From Carpediemonas membranifera (Eukaryota > Fornicata): a stretch of DNA of 64,000 nt. How positions within the stretch are numbered: the first letter of the stretch is position 1; each line of letters opens with the position of its first letter. The position numbers and the translations under genes were made by a program. This document shows positions 20,142 to 30,486 of the stretch, one piece after another. The notes under the pieces were generated by a model that saw nothing but the letters and a program-made list of their open reading frames with translations, did no database searches and was not told the origin of the DNA. The stretch is taken from the NCBI GenBank assembly GCA_019828565.1, contig JAHDYR010000055.1, forward strand, positions 40,195 to 104,194, read 5' to 3'.

Positions 20142-21098
20142 ATGGCCTATGGGATTGAGACGCGAATACGTTTTGGTCTTATGATGGACCAAGGGGCCTC
20201 CGAGAAAGATATAATGAAGCAACTCGGCATAATAAGCCGGTCAACAGTCACACGTTGGAAACGGTTGTACTATACGCACCAAGGAACGATCAAGAAGCGG
20301 AAGCGGGAACACAAATCGACTATGAAGCACGACAAGTTGATAATGCGAGCTGTTGCTAGGTGCGAGGATAAAGACAGACAGTTCACTGCTGCTGATCTTC
20401 GAGGCATCCTAGCAGGCTGGGTAGAAGACCCTCCCTCCGTATCTCACCTCCGCCGCTGGCTCAAAAAGCACCGCTACAACTACAAGCTGGGCCTCAAGAT
20501 GTGGTATGAGAGCGACCCCACACGTATCGGTGAGTTCTGGGCCGAGTACGCCACGGTAATCCGCCCTCAGCACGCGTTCAAAGATCTTGTCTTCTTAGAC
20601 GAGACCTCCTTCGACCCCCATCAGGCACGAACCAAGGGGTGGATGGCCGTGGGCGACTCGGTGAGCAGGGCCAGCGGGAAAGTTGTGGGCAAGCGCGTTT
20701 CAGTATGCGCCCTCCTCGGCGTAAATGGGATCATAGACCGGGCTATCACCGAGGGAACGTACAACGCAGACGACTTCTTTACTGTTCTACGTCGCTTCTT
20801 AGAGCGTATCCGCGGTCAGCACAAGGTCATGGTGCTCGATAACGCACGGAGTCATAAGACGGGACGCGCTGAGCTGTATGAGCCACTGAGCAAGGAGTAC
20901 GGAGTAACCTTCTTCTTTCTACCTGGCTATGCTCCTTTTTTGAACCCCATTGAGACAGTGTTTGCCTGTGTGAAGAGAGAAGTGATCAAAAACCGTGGCA
21001 GGAAGGAAGATGCCCTGCCATACATCACCGAAGCCTTCGATAGCGTGTCAGAACTTGTCAACTTGCCCGCATTGTTCCGTAAAGTGGGGTATTGGTAA
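20142..21098 (+). CDS. Tc1/mariner-IS630 superfamily transposase
   Basis: 318 codons from the ATG at 20142 (MAYGIETRIRFGL); an in-frame ATG at 20094 would add 16 hydrophobic residues and starts within the terminal repeat, so the later start is preferred. N-terminal helix-turn-helix (EKDIMKQLGIISRSTVTRW). Catalytic triad D153 (FLDETSFD), D233 (VLDNARSH), E271 (FLNPIETVF), with 37 residues between the second Asp and the Glu. RGKEVV-type DNA-binding and an HLRRWLKKH segment complete the picture. The frame is intact, so the element may be active. It stops with TAA just before a GTGCAGTTTATG motif. Confidence 0.93.
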   Translation: MAYGIETRIRFGLMMDQGASEKDIMKQLGIISRSTVTRWKRLYYTHQGTIKKRKREHKSTMKHDKLIMRAVARCEDKDRQFTAADLRGILAGWVEDPPSVSHLRRWLKKHRYNYKLGLKMWYESDPTRIGEFWAEYATVIRPQHAFKDLVFLDETSFDPHQARTKGWMAVGDSVSRASGKVVGKRVSVCALLGVNGIIDRAITEGTYNADDFFTVLRRFLERIRGQHKVMVLDNARSHKTGRAELYEPLSKEYGVTFFFLPGYAPFLNPIETVFACVKREVIKNRGRKEDALPYITEAFDSVSELVNLPALFRKVGYW

Positions 21099-21190
21099 AC
21101 GTGCAGTTTATGTCATCACCTCCAAGGCGCCATACACGGACCATGGGCAACACTGAGGATAATAAACGATCAAGAGGTGCAACCAAAGGT

Positions 21191-21661
21191 TTATTCTTCC
21201 ACGTCGTCTTCCTCTGTACCGTCCAACCCAGACGCATCCAGCGCCTGAGATGCTGAGACAGTACTGACGCGACCAGCTGCCAGGCGCCTGTTGTGTAGCC
21301 ACGTATAGAGATCAGCTACTGCTTCAGTAGGCACAGGAACATGCACGAAGCTTGCGTCGACTGGAAGAGCCGGTGGTGATGATACAGAGATGAAGGACCC
21401 GGATGACTGGGATGATGAACGGCTGTATTCGCGATGCGAAAGGCCCATTGGAATCTCAGTCATATCTGCCTTGTCGAGGATAACTTGAACCGCCCATGAA
21501 GCGATTCTCTCAACCGGAAGGCGCTTCGCTGTCCCATTCGCCGTCAGTATGTCTCGCATTGTCCCCAAAATGCTACACCCACCATCTAGCTTGTTTTTAA
21601 GGGTAACAAGCGGGCAGGTTCCGGCGTGATGGCCTGTTGCGCGGCATATAGTACAAGGCAT
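21191..21661 (-). CDS. Zinc-knuckle protein carried by the Tc1/mariner element
   Basis: 156 codons starting MPCTICRATGHHAGTCP: a C-x2-C-x4-H-x4-C zinc knuckle sits at residues 3-16, directly at the N-terminus. Then a helical stretch (GTMRDILTANGTAKRLPVERIASWAVQVIL), a Ser-rich linker and an acidic C-terminus (DGTEEDDVEE). Zinc knuckles of this type bind single-stranded nucleic acid in retroviral nucleocapsids and some RNA-binding proteins. The gene lies wholly between the transposon ends, points toward the transposase gene, and ends with GAAGAATAAACC, so its stop lies in an AATAAA signal. Role unknown: possibly an accessory transposition factor or regulator. Confidence 0.8.
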   Translation of the reverse strand: MPCTICRATGHHAGTCPLVTLKNKLDGGCSILGTMRDILTANGTAKRLPVERIASWAVQVILDKADMTEIPMGLSHREYSRSSSQSSGSFISVSSPPALPVDASFVHVPVPTEAVADLYTWLHNRRLAAGRVSTVSASQALDASGLDGTEEDDVEE

Positions 21662-21804
21662 TCCAACTTTCCTTTGAATGAATCAAAAATCCTTTTGGAA
21701 TGCGTCATTTAGTTTGGTTCTCACAATAATAGTCAAGGAGTTTCTCCTCGACACCCTTGTGTCGAGTCTTCTCCTCAGTAAAAGTTCAACACCCATTGAA
21801 CCAC

Positions 21805-21816
21805 AGTACTAGTACT
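21805..21816 (+). promoter_or_regulatory. 12-bp palindrome at the primer-binding position, Ty3 copy 2
   Basis: AGTACTAGTACT, perfectly self-complementary, beginning with the last A of the 5' LTR. Identical to the site in copy 3. Confidence 0.85.
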
Positions 21817-21826
21817 ACCAAAACAT

Positions 21827-24800
21827 ATGGGTACGGAAACTTACAGAAGCCTGAAGAAGAATCCGCCTCTCCTGAAGAAGTCCTCCATGGACGCTCTTTT
21901 GGACTTTGCGGATAACCTCCACGATCATCGCGCCTTAGGCGGCCGCGATGATGTTATTGACCTCATCGAGCCTAGCATAGCAGAGCTAGCAGGCCTTAAC
22001 GACGACGAAGAGGTTGAAGACACTCCTCTCCTGCTCTCCGCGAAGCTCCGTAAGAAACGTCGTGTCGCAGCCCAAGATGAACGAGTCCTCAAGCGCCTCG
22101 GTGCTGCCCTTCGACCTTCTCGCCCGAGCATGCGTCTACAGCTCTTCCGAGTCCCCGCCAAGTCCTTCGAGCCTGATGAGGTTGCTCGAGTGAACCGCCG
22201 ATTCAATCTGCTCTTGAAGCTCGTTCAACCCGAAGATCCCGAGGACGTCTTGAAGGAGACGTACAGCCGCTGCTTCAAGTTCCCCAACAACAGTCGCATC
22301 ATGTATCGAGTCAGAGAATCAACGGAGCGCAAGGATCTCAAGGACGCAATGGCTGATGTCCTCGTCATGTCACGCGACCTCAAGGAGTCCAAGGAGATGA
22401 TCGCTTCCTTCGGCGCTGCGGGGGTCTCCGACTCACAGCGTACCAACACCACGCCCTCCCATACACGGCACACGGGGAGCGGTCCGAAGAACCCTCATCG
22501 ACGCGAGCCTGACCGCACGAACGTAGCCCCCTCAAAAGGCAAGCCGATCGACAAGCCCAAGCACGAGAAGAAGCCATTCGTGTGCTTCAACTGCGGTAAG
22601 GTCGGTCACTCCGCTCGCCGATGCCCTGCTCCGAAGACAACCTGTTCCAAGTGCCAGAAGCCGGGCCACCGAGCTGAATTCTGCCGTTCTGAGGTAAATT
22701 CAGCTCGTTGTGTGTTTTCTCTCGGTTCCCGTCAGAGTGTCCTCCCCTCCGTCAAGGCTAGCATTCTTAAGCAAGTCGTGTCCGTCCTGTTCGACTCGGG
22801 CGCTGACTGCGCAACCATTGACCCCAAGCTCTGCCACGGCAAGGCAGTGAAGTGGATCTCACACGAGAAGACACTTATCGAGACAGTGGGCGGCGTCAGA
22901 GAGGCCGATGGTCAGGTATCCTTCCGCCTCGTCTTAGCGCCCTCGCCATTCACTCCGCGCGGATGCTCTATCACTATTAAGGCCTACGTCCTGTCGACCG
23001 CTTTCGATGTATGCCTGGGTTACCCTCAGATGGTGGAGATCGGCCTTCTCCCTTCGTTGTCTGAGCCTACCAGCGAGCTCGCAGCCAGCGACGAACCACC
23101 TACATTCGAGAAGTACGTCGCGCAAGCCAGAGCCATGTCCTCTTCCTTTTCTCAGAGGCAGGCCGACATCCTCAAGCGTTACGCCCGGACATTCGTGGAC
23201 CGTACCGAGCCAAGCCGGCTCGAACCGTATGATTTGGTCCTCAAGGGCGACAGAGTCGTACACATTCGGCCGTACTATGTTCCCCCGCCGAAAGTCCCGA
23301 TCATTCAAGAGCACATTAATACGCTCCTGGCAAAGCGCTACATCGAGGCATGCCAGTCTCAATACGCGAGCCCTACCATCATAGTCCCAAAGAAGGGGGA
23401 AAGACGCGTTTTGTCGTCGACTTCCGCGAGATCAATCAACTAACGGAACCATTCGACTACCCCATCCCTCGCATAGACGAAGTTCTCACTCAACTGTCCG
23501 GAAAGTCTGTGTTCGCTACCCTAGACTTGTCAGCAGGATACCATCAGATCCCTCTTACTGAACGGTGCCGTCACCTAACCGCCTTCCGTACTGTTTTTGG
23601 TCAATACCAATATACACGGATGCCCTTCGGCTTACGTAACGCCGGAGCGTACTTCCAGAGGGCGATGGAAGACGGGTTCAAGGGTCTGGTGGGCTCCGCC
23701 TGTGTCATATACATTGATGACATCATCGTCATGGGTGCGGATGAGGACGAGTACCTGGGAAACCTCGAAAAAGTCATGCAACGCGTTGACAAGCTTAACC
23801 TTCAGCTCGGCCGAGATAAGTGCCAGTTCGGTCGGCAAGAGGTCGAGTTCCTCGGGTGGATCATATCCCAAGGCAGCGTGAAGATCTCACCCCAGCGGAC
23901 CGAAGATATCGCGAACCTCAAGCTGTCTTCATCCACGAAGGGCATGCAGGGTCTCAACGGATTCCTCAACTATTTCCGCGATTACATACCCAACTTCGCG
24001 GTCCGAGCTAAGCCTCTGCTAGACGCCATGTCCGGTCGGCAGACCCCCTCGAGACGTTCTTCAGAAGTCGCTGGACGATCTGAAACAAGCTTTATATTCG
24101 GCCGACGCTCTAGCCATGTTCGACGCGACTAAGCCTCACACTGTCATGACTGACGCATCCGATGTCGGGTACGGAGCAGTCTTACTCCAAGAGGGCCGAC
24201 CAGTTTGCTATATGTCGCGTGCGTTCAACGACGTCCAGTCACGCTGGTGTACCGGTGAGAAAGAAGCCTACGCTATCGTGGCAGCGTTACAACGATGGCG
24301 CAAGTTCCTGTGCTGGGAGAGCTTTACTATTCTCACGGATCACCGGAACCTACTCTATATGTACCGGTCCACCAACGCCAAGGTCCGCCGGTGGGCTGAT
24401 TCGATCGCCGATTTAGATTTCACCCTACAGCACATCGCCGGTCTGGACAACGGTGGAGCCGACGGTCTCTCGAGAGTATTCTCCATGCAACAGGCGTCGA
24501 GGGATCAGGTATCCCGCGCTCATCTCACAGCAGGAGCTCATCTGTCTCGCCGGATGACAACCGAGCAACTTAGGGCCGACGGTTTGTCTGTCTCCCGTCA
24601 AGTCGTAGACGACGTGATTACCGCGTGTCCAGAGTGCCAAGTCTTGGCCCGCCCTCCTGTTGATACGCCCGACGGCCTGCATACAGCTGTAGACCTCCCG
24701 TTCCGGCGTGTGGCCATTGACACCATGGGTCCGCTACCGACGGTCAACGGCCTGTCCTACGTGACAGTAATGATCGACATGTGCTCCCGCTGGACAGAGC

Positions 24801-25762
24801 TAGTCCCGGTCAACAGCACCTCAGCCAAAGACGCAGCCAACGCATTGGTCAACACCTGGATTCTACGATACGGATGCCCCGAAGTCGTCCAATCGGATGG
24901 GGGCTCAGAGTTCAAAAACGCTCTGTTCAAACGCCTCTCCGAAGAGATGGGGTTCGACGTCCACATAACGACAGCATACCATCCCCAGAGCAACGGTGTC
25001 GTCGAACGCGCGAACAAGGAGGTCGAACGCATCCTCAGAGCCAGGAAGCTGGAGTTAAGGAATAACGATTGGGTAGCACACCTACCAGTCGCCCAATTCT
25101 TGGTCAACTCAATGCCCAGGATCCCGACCCGGTTGACTCCGGCCGAGATCATGTTTGGCGCCAATTTATCAATACCGTCATCGATCTATATCACGGATGC
25201 CGCCTCGGCTGGTCCGCCACAGTCGAAGCTAGCCGCAGCCGATGCCGCCATCCAACTCGCCAAAGCAAGGATTAGAGCCATGCGCGAAGACGCTCTCGCA
25301 AAGGCAACCTCATCGAGAAGCGAGATATTGAGCCGTTTCGTGCTGGTCAAATACTACCCAAGACCACCGAGCAAGCTAGCCCCGGGCTGGCGCGGCCCCA
25401 TGAGGCGTGTCGCAGCCGTCAAACGTGATGGTGTTGTCGTCGCATATGAGGTCCAAGACCTCAGTCAGTCAGCGGACGGTCCAACTATCAAGGTAGACGC
25501 GGCACGTGTGCGAAGATTTGACCCAGGCAAGCTCTCGGAGCAACAGATCTATGACCTCGCAGCCGCTTCCGTCGATGAGTGGCATGTCGAGCGCATCTCA
25601 CGCTCTAGAGGCTCGGGCCCCAAGTCAAGGCGCGAGTACCTCGTACACTGGGTCGGATTCGAGGATTCAGAGGCTTCATTCGAACCTTATTCGCACGTCA
25701 AAGATTTGGAAGCCCTCGATACATATTTGAAGTCTGACCAAGCCAAGCGTGACGGTCTGTAA
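21827..25762 (+). pseudogene. Ty3 copy 2 gag-pol polyprotein (two frame breaks)
   Basis: Starts MGTETYRSLKKN 21 nt after the LTR. Domains in order: gag; two zinc knuckles (CFNCGKVGHSARRC, CSKCQKPGHRAEFC, about nt 22590-22690); aspartic protease (LFDSGADCATI, about 22790); RT (FATLDLSAGYHQI, RMPFGLRNA, YIDD at about 23710); RNase H (MTDASDVGYGAVLL, about 24145); integrase with CPEC zinc ligands (about 24628), catalytic Asp in AIDTMGP, Asp in QSDGGSEF, Glu in VERANKEVER; C-terminal chromodomain (about 25580-25735, YLVHWVGFED). Break 1 at 23396-23400: five Gs instead of six in copy 3. Break 2 near 24045 at a C-run is shared with copy 3. No terminator lies near the stop. Confidence 0.93.
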
Positions 25763-25804
25763 AACTTCTCAACATCGAAGCTGTATCCTCGAGGAACAAA
25801 CGAT

Positions 25805-26890
25805 TTATTCAGAGCTAGATTCCTCGTCTTCCGTCTCCTCCGTGTCCGTCAGCTCGACCAACCAAGTCGGGTCAGCGTGGCGCTCAAGGGCGTTCTCAGC
25901 CAAGTACTCTCGCACACACCGGACAAGGCAGAGATCAGCGTTGAGGGACACGATGCTGAGTCCCGAGTATCCGTCATACTGCAGGATCAACATAAAAGAC
26001 CCGGGACCACAAGTCGTCTTCAGATACTCGTGACGGACTACGCACGTGACAGTGTAGTAGCGGTCCGGATCAGAGACCTGAAGCGGCTCCCCAGTGAGCC
26101 TCATCGCCAATGGCGGGCAGGTAGCCGTCGTGGCACAAGCGGCTGACCAGGGTTGCCCAGAAGTCGTTGGGAGCCGGGATGCGCCGGCTGATGCCGTAGA
26201 CAGCGACACGGAAGTAGTCCGGTGCGAGGACGAGGACCAACAGGCGGTTAAGATATCCGCGCGCTGTAGTGTCCGACTTGACCCCGCCGGCAGTCCGCAC
26301 AGCCGCCACGAGAGCTGCAGAGTAGTGACCATTACCGGGTGAAGACCCACCCAGCGTGATGTCGCGGCCCCGGATCGCGGCCGACACGATGTCGCCATCG
26401 GTCAAGCGCTTCCTGCCGAGCTTGAGGTGGGCCCTCACACCGGCAAGCGCGACCTGGCAGTGAGCCACGAGAGCCAAGACCTGCTGGGTCAGCTTCACGT
26501 CCTGCACTACGGCTGCGTCGTTCAGACGACCTTGCTCAATAGCGTCAAAGATTCGCTGGAGCGGCAGCTCGATGGAGTTGGTGTAACCTTCCAGGCGTCG
26601 GGCAACCTCGGCCTTGATGTCGTGGGGCATCAGAGTCGTCATCGTCAGGGTGCGAGTGATGCGTTCTGAGGCTTGCACGCGGTGACTATATAACCTCACG
26701 GTTGATGTTTGTTACTTACAGATTGTCGGTGACCATGCGCTTGCGTCCACGATACTTCTGAGCGCGAAGGGAACGACAAACGGACGTATGGGCAACAATA
26801 AGTGGCCTAGCCAGATCGTCATCACCAAGTTCGGTGATTTTTGGCACGAATTTCCTTCAGAACGGCCTCTACGGCTGTGTTGTCCGACAT
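25805..26890 (-). pseudogene. Antisense gene of Ty3 copy 2 (intron-containing, damaged)
   Basis: Minus strand, convergent with pol, stops 43 bp apart. Exon 1 26720-26890 starts MSDNTAVEAVLKEI; a 34-nt intron (26686-26719, GTAAGT...TATAG) follows; exon 2 runs to 25805. Two single-base differences from copy 3 break the frame: an extra T in exon 1 (about 26838) and an extra C at about 26090. The protein is rich in helices (LVLALVAHCQVALAGVRAHL) with an acidic C-terminus (ETEDEESSSE). Stop context CTGAATAAATCG places TAA in AATAAA. Function unknown; it is neither env-like (no signal or membrane segments) nor a recognised enzyme. Confidence 0.75.
26686..26719 (-). other. 34-nt spliceosomal intron in the antisense gene (copy 2)
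   Basis: Minus strand GTAAGTAACAAACATC... ending GTTATATAG. Removal joins ...GACAATCT to TCACCGCGTG in frame with exon 2. The 5' site is a perfect GTAAGT. Identical intron at 49999-50032. Confidence 0.75.
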
Positions 26891-27506
26891 CAAATGAGTT
26901 GACGGCGACATATCCTGCACATTTCTCGGAAACGGTCGAAGGAACAACTAACAAGGTCATCTTAGTCTTCAAGCATGCATTTATTGTCGGTAATAAGGCA
27001 TTAGGAGCTTCCTAGTGCTCCTTCCGGTCAGTTTGATGTTGTTATTCAAGTACAGTTGGACGCAGAAAATTAGAAGCCTCAGAACTCCTCAACGGAGCCG
27101 AATTGGAGCTTCTAAGTACGTTTTTCGGCGTCTGTGTGATTATGAGCGATAAGGGCTCAGCATTGGCAGTGTTTGCTAGAGCAATCGTTCTTGGCCTTCG
27201 AATTACATGGAATGGCATATAACACGTATAAGGTTTGTGAAGACGGCCTAGGAAGGCCGTGGAGGGGCAGTGGTAAGCCTCTCCGTCACGTTTCACCATT
27301 TTTGAAACAGAGCTCACATAGCGGTACCGCAGTTAGATCATGATACCATCATTTTGATTTCGTTCAGCTAGATGCGAAAGCACTCAGGCCATGGGGTTGC
27401 CAGCCCTATGAGTCACCGTTGGCGGTCGGGTGGCACCGTCCAGGCCTTTGGTGAAATGCTGACGTCAAGTCTCTCTGTCATGCCTATACCAGGCATGGAG
27501 GGGCAG

Positions 27507-27628
27507 TGTTGTGGGTCCTACCCAAAGTTACACAGATTTACGTTATATTTAATAGTCAAGGAGTTTCTCCTCGACACCCTTGTGTCGAGTCTTCTCCTCA
27601 GTAAAAGTTCAACACCCATTGAACCACA
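27507..27628 (+). repeat. 3' LTR of Ty3 copy 2
   Basis: 122 bp, TGTTGTGGGTCC... to ...GAACCACA, identical by eye to both LTRs of copy 3; preceded by GGAGGGGCAG; followed by target duplication GCGG. Confidence 0.95.
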
Positions 27629-27688
27629 GCGGAAACACGTCCATTCCCGAGCATCAACAAGACGTGGCGGCTCTGGAAGGCATTAGGC

Positions 27689-29548
27689 GTGCCATCAGAA
27701 GTGGTCACGTGGTTGCGCGACGGCGTACCAATCTCCCTGTTCAGCAGACCGCGGCATCCGAGCCTCCCACCAGTGCGGTCGCAGGACAGGAAAGAATTCC
27801 GTCGCCATCTACAGACGCTCCTCCACCTCGGAGCAGCAGTGCCGATGCGATCACCGACGCTCGTCTCTCCGATTTTCACCATCCCGAAGTCCCTCGCCGA
27901 GACGAGACTGATTCACGACCTCAGGTCGCTGAATGCTGTTTCCTCCGAGAACAGGACGTTCAGATTGCACGGGATCAAGAGGGCGCTCGCGACGATTCGC
28001 CCGGGCGACTGGCTCACCAGATTAGACTTAACCAAGGGTTATTATCAGGTTGGGGTCCGCCCCGCCGACAGGACTCTCCTAGGCTTCATTGTGGACGGCA
28101 GGCCGTATGCGTTTCGAGTCCTCCCATTCGGCTGGAAAGCTGCGCCATTTCACTTCCAACGGATAATGCTAGAAGCGGGCGCAGTCGTGGCCAGGAGGTT
28201 TCCGGGGGTGAACATAACCATTTATCTGGACGACTGGCTCTTTTCGGGCCGCAAAGAGATCCTGACGGAGGCAATGCCGAAGATCATCCGCCTCTTGACG
28301 GATATGGGCCTGGTAATCAACATACAGAAGTCCCAGCTCATTCCTACGCAGTCCACGACGTTCCTTGGCTTCGTGATCGATTCACTCCGCGAGGGGCTGA
28401 AGCTAGACGAGAGCAAGCGTCTGAAGTACCTATCGAGGGTGATAGAAGCCCTGGCATCCGGGCTAACGGAGCACTCGGCTGCCAGGCTCCTGGGGAACCT
28501 CAGCTTCGCGTCGTTGATCTGGCCAGACGGCGTGGCCCAGCTGAGGCCGCTTCAACGCGCTGCCCAGTCACTCAAGCACAAGTACCGAACTCGGATCCAC
28601 GGCGATGCTCGGGACGCACTGATAGCGTGGAAGACCCGCTTGGAAAGACCTTCTCCTACGAGATCAACCAGGGAGCTGCTCCATCTCTGGGGTATGTCGC
28701 AACAGCTCGAGGTTACAGTCATGACAGATGCCTCGCTGAGCGGTTTAGGGGGCATAATTCGAGTTCCGGGCCGATCACCGATCCATTTTGCAGAGCCAGC
28801 GCCCCAAGGCGAGCACATAACGCTGTTAGAGTTCAGGGCCATCAACGCAGCCCTGGAACGCGTAATGCAGAACCACCAAGCAGGCTCCTTCGAGTTGACG
28901 GTCTACTGCGACAGCAGGGCTGCGGTAGCTTGGCTGAACCGCCAAGGATCCACCAAAGCGCCGCCAGTCGTGGACGAGATCCTCAGAGAGTTACTACCGA
29001 GGCTCTCCGAGCGGCGTATTTCGGTCAGAGCGGTGCACTCGGCAGGACATCTGAACGTCCTCGCCGACTCCCTGTCCAGGAACGATCGGGAGCTCACATC
29101 GGTGGAGAGGATCATCGGCCGCACCATAGAGGCCTGGGGGCCGCTGGAGAAGGATGCCTGGCCCCTAGAGCTCTTCGGGGCCAAGGCCCTGATGACCCCG
29201 GCAGAGATGCTGGACCGAACATGGTCGGACGGACGGTGGTTCGCAGCGATACCCTTTGGCATGCTGACACATGTCTACGCCAAGGTCTCTCGCCTAGTGA
29301 GCAAGACTCCGCTGACCGACCCGAGGAAGTGCAGGTTAGCGATCATACTTCTCGTCTCCGATGCAAGATCACCAACGGCGATGTCTCTGCGTCATCTAAC
29401 GCAACATCGCCTTTACTTCAGGATTCACAGCAACAACGGCGTGGACTTTTCCGAAATAACGCCTCTTCAAGCCGACAAGACATTCCGACTTGTCGCGCTA
29501 TTCATTCCCCTGCAATCTTTGAAGGAGCGCTCAGAAGTCCAATGCTAG
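27689..29548 (+). CDS. DIRS reverse transcriptase/RNase H (element A)
   Basis: 619 codons. RT: IHDLRSLNAV, WLTRLDLTKGYYQV (motif A), VLPFGWKAAPFHFQR (motif B), TIYLDDWLF (YLDD, motif C), TFLGFVID. RNase H: VMTDASLSGLGGII, a Glu in LLEFRAIN, VYCDSRAAVAWL, and HSAGHLNVLADSLSR. The order RT-RNase H without protease or integrase is the DIRS arrangement. The ORF ends ...CAATGCTAG, where the stop TAG overlaps the ATG of the recombinase by seven nucleotides (29542-29548). A DIRS fragment at 33277 has the same start block (PSEVVxWLRDGVPI). The frame is intact. Confidence 0.93.
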   Translation: MPSEVVTWLRDGVPISLFSRPRHPSLPPVRSQDRKEFRRHLQTLLHLGAAVPMRSPTLVSPIFTIPKSLAETRLIHDLRSLNAVSSENRTFRLHGIKRALATIRPGDWLTRLDLTKGYYQVGVRPADRTLLGFIVDGRPYAFRVLPFGWKAAPFHFQRIMLEAGAVVARRFPGVNITIYLDDWLFSGRKEILTEAMPKIIRLLTDMGLVINIQKSQLIPTQSTTFLGFVIDSLREGLKLDESKRLKYLSRVIEALASGLTEHSAARLLGNLSFASLIWPDGVAQLRPLQRAAQSLKHKYRTRIHGDARDALIAWKTRLERPSPTRSTRELLHLWGMSQQLEVTVMTDASLSGLGGIIRVPGRSPIHFAEPAPQGEHITLLEFRAINAALERVMQNHQAGSFELTVYCDSRAAVAWLNRQGSTKAPPVVDEILRELLPRLSERRISVRAVHSAGHLNVLADSLSRNDRELTSVERIIGRTIEAWGPLEKDAWPLELFGAKALMTPAEMLDRTWSDGRWFAAIPFGMLTHVYAKVSRLVSKTPLTDPRKCRLAIILLVSDARSPTAMSLRHLTQHRLYFRIHSNNGVDFSEITPLQADKTFRLVALFIPLQSLKERSEVQC

Positions 29549-30486
29549 AGCAGTACTCAATAGCCTATCGGCGCCAGATTGCTGGATCACTTGCGCAATT
29601 TGCTTCATTCCGAGAGCAACATCCGCTCGCTGATCCTATCGACCTTCTCCGCCTATGGGCTGTATCACAAGCTTCATTAGTGACTGGAGATACAATCAAG
29701 AAGAAGTTTCGAGCCATTGAGATGTTCTTCGAGAGGATCGACACATCCTGGTCGCTCCCGGTGGATGGCCGCTCGGTGGTCTTCGGCGTCGCAAGAGAGG
29801 CTCTTGGTAAGAGGCTCGGGCCAGCAGTCCCTATTAGGGCGCAGATGCTTCTAGATCGCCTCGACAGACACCGGGCTAACATCACCACAGTCGGCTCATG
29901 GCGGGAGGCCTTCACGTTCGCAGTGACCGTCTATGCTTCCACGTCGAGGCCGGGCGAGGTCGCATCCCTCACCATGGGTGACATATCCCCCGACTCAGTC
30001 GCAAGAGGTCTCCGCATTCGCATCAGAGGCACTAAGACGAGGCGTGAGAGAGTCGATAAGCTAATACCCCGGATCGACGGGCCCCTGGACCCTGCTGCAT
30101 GGCTCTCAGAGCAGGTGGTCTTCCGCATGGACGAGGGCGCTTCGGAGAACGACTCCCTCTGGTCTCTACCCTATCAAGAGATCGTGGTGCTGCTCGAGTT
30201 GATCTTGTCGAAGCACGTGCGACCGCACGGCCTCAGAAGGGGCAGCGCAGCCGACATGGTGCTGGCTGGCATCCCGGCAGAGGTAGTCGCGGCAAAGGGG
30301 ACATGGGCGAACACTTCCTCAATGATCCGCTACATTGAGGATGCCCTCCGGCTAGACTACGAGACATCGGCGAGGCCGATAAAGGTGGCAGCGAGCAGCC
30401 ACCTTGGGGGTTGGCACCCCGGGCCCACAGCTGTTGAGGAGCAACTGGCTGGGTCCCGCCGACCTCCTATCACTGAGGACCCTTGA
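29542..30486 (+). CDS. DIRS tyrosine recombinase (element A)
   Basis: 314 codons from ATG 29542, in the ATGCTAG overlap with the RT/RNase H stop. Catalytic residues: R136 in STSRPGEVASL, H229-G-L-R232 (HGLRRGSAADM), and Y264 in SSMIRYIEDAL, with GTWAN before it. N-terminal core-binding domain (QYSIAYRRQIAGSLAQF...). The enzyme would integrate circular DIRS cDNA without a target duplication. A much longer open frame reaching back to 27580 is an overlapping frame of the RT gene; only the part after 29542 is recombinase. Confidence 0.93.
   Translation: MLEQYSIAYRRQIAGSLAQFASFREQHPLADPIDLLRLWAVSQASLVTGDTIKKKFRAIEMFFERIDTSWSLPVDGRSVVFGVAREALGKRLGPAVPIRAQMLLDRLDRHRANITTVGSWREAFTFAVTVYASTSRPGEVASLTMGDISPDSVARGLRIRIRGTKTRRERVDKLIPRIDGPLDPAAWLSEQVVFRMDEGASENDSLWSLPYQEIVVLLELILSKHVRPHGLRRGSAADMVLAGIPAEVVAAKGTWANTSSMIRYIEDALRLDYETSARPIKVAASSHLGGWHPGPTAVEEQLAGSRRPPITEDP

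Larger units (their letters stand above)
20076..21726 (+). mobile_element. Tc1/mariner-like transposon with two convergent genes
   Basis: 1651 bp, inserted in the Ty3 LTR with TA duplication (20074-20075 and 21727-21728). The terminal inverted repeats are about 29 bp and imperfect: left TTGTCGAAGCC..., right (complement) TTGTGAGAACC..., both continuing into the shared TAAATGACGCATTC. Inside are a DDE transposase (plus) and a zinc-knuckle protein gene (minus), ending 92 bp apart tail to tail. Canonical Tc1/mariner elements carry only a transposase. Confidence 0.93.
20031..21805 (+). repeat. 5' LTR of Ty3 copy 2, split by a Tc1/mariner element
   Basis: First part 20031-20075 (TGTTGTGGGTCC... 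to ...TTATATTTA), second part 21727-21805 (ATAGTCAAGG... to ...GAACCACA). Joined, they match the 122-bp LTRs of copy 3 by eye. Confidence 0.95.
20031..27628 (+). mobile_element. Ty3/gypsy chromodomain element, copy 2
   Basis: LTRs at 20031-21805 (split) and 27507-27628, target duplication GCGG on both sides, polypurine tract GGAGGGGCAG before the 3' LTR. Without the nested 1651-bp Tc1/mariner element and its TA duplication the length is about 5.9 kb, the same as copy 3 without its own insertion. It encodes gag-pol (21827-25762) and a convergent antisense gene (25805-26890). The 26891-27506 interval is the upstream region of that antisense gene and is shared with copy 3. Confidence 0.95.
19419..30486 (+). 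mobile_element. DIRS-type retroelement A, split by Ty3 copy 2
   Basis: gag (19419-19856), then a 4-bp target duplication GCGG at 20027-20030 and 27629-27632 bracketing Ty3 copy 2, then RT/RNase H (27689-29548) and tyrosine recombinase (29542-30486). Order and content are those of DIRS elements, which integrate by recombinase and lack integrase and protease. Outer termini are not resolved; coordinates are those of the coding part. Confidence 0.8.

Noticed and set aside
25805-26890. Envelope-like gene in the Ty3 elements
   Set aside because: Wrong strand, no signal peptide or membrane segment, and an intron that would not suit a sense env gene.
27580-29541. Long open plus-strand frame overlapping the DIRS RT gene (968 codons with its downstream part)
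   Set aside because: Only the part from 29542 has recombinase motifs. The upstream part overlaps the RT/RNase H frame, lacks motifs and is biased as a shadow of that gene.
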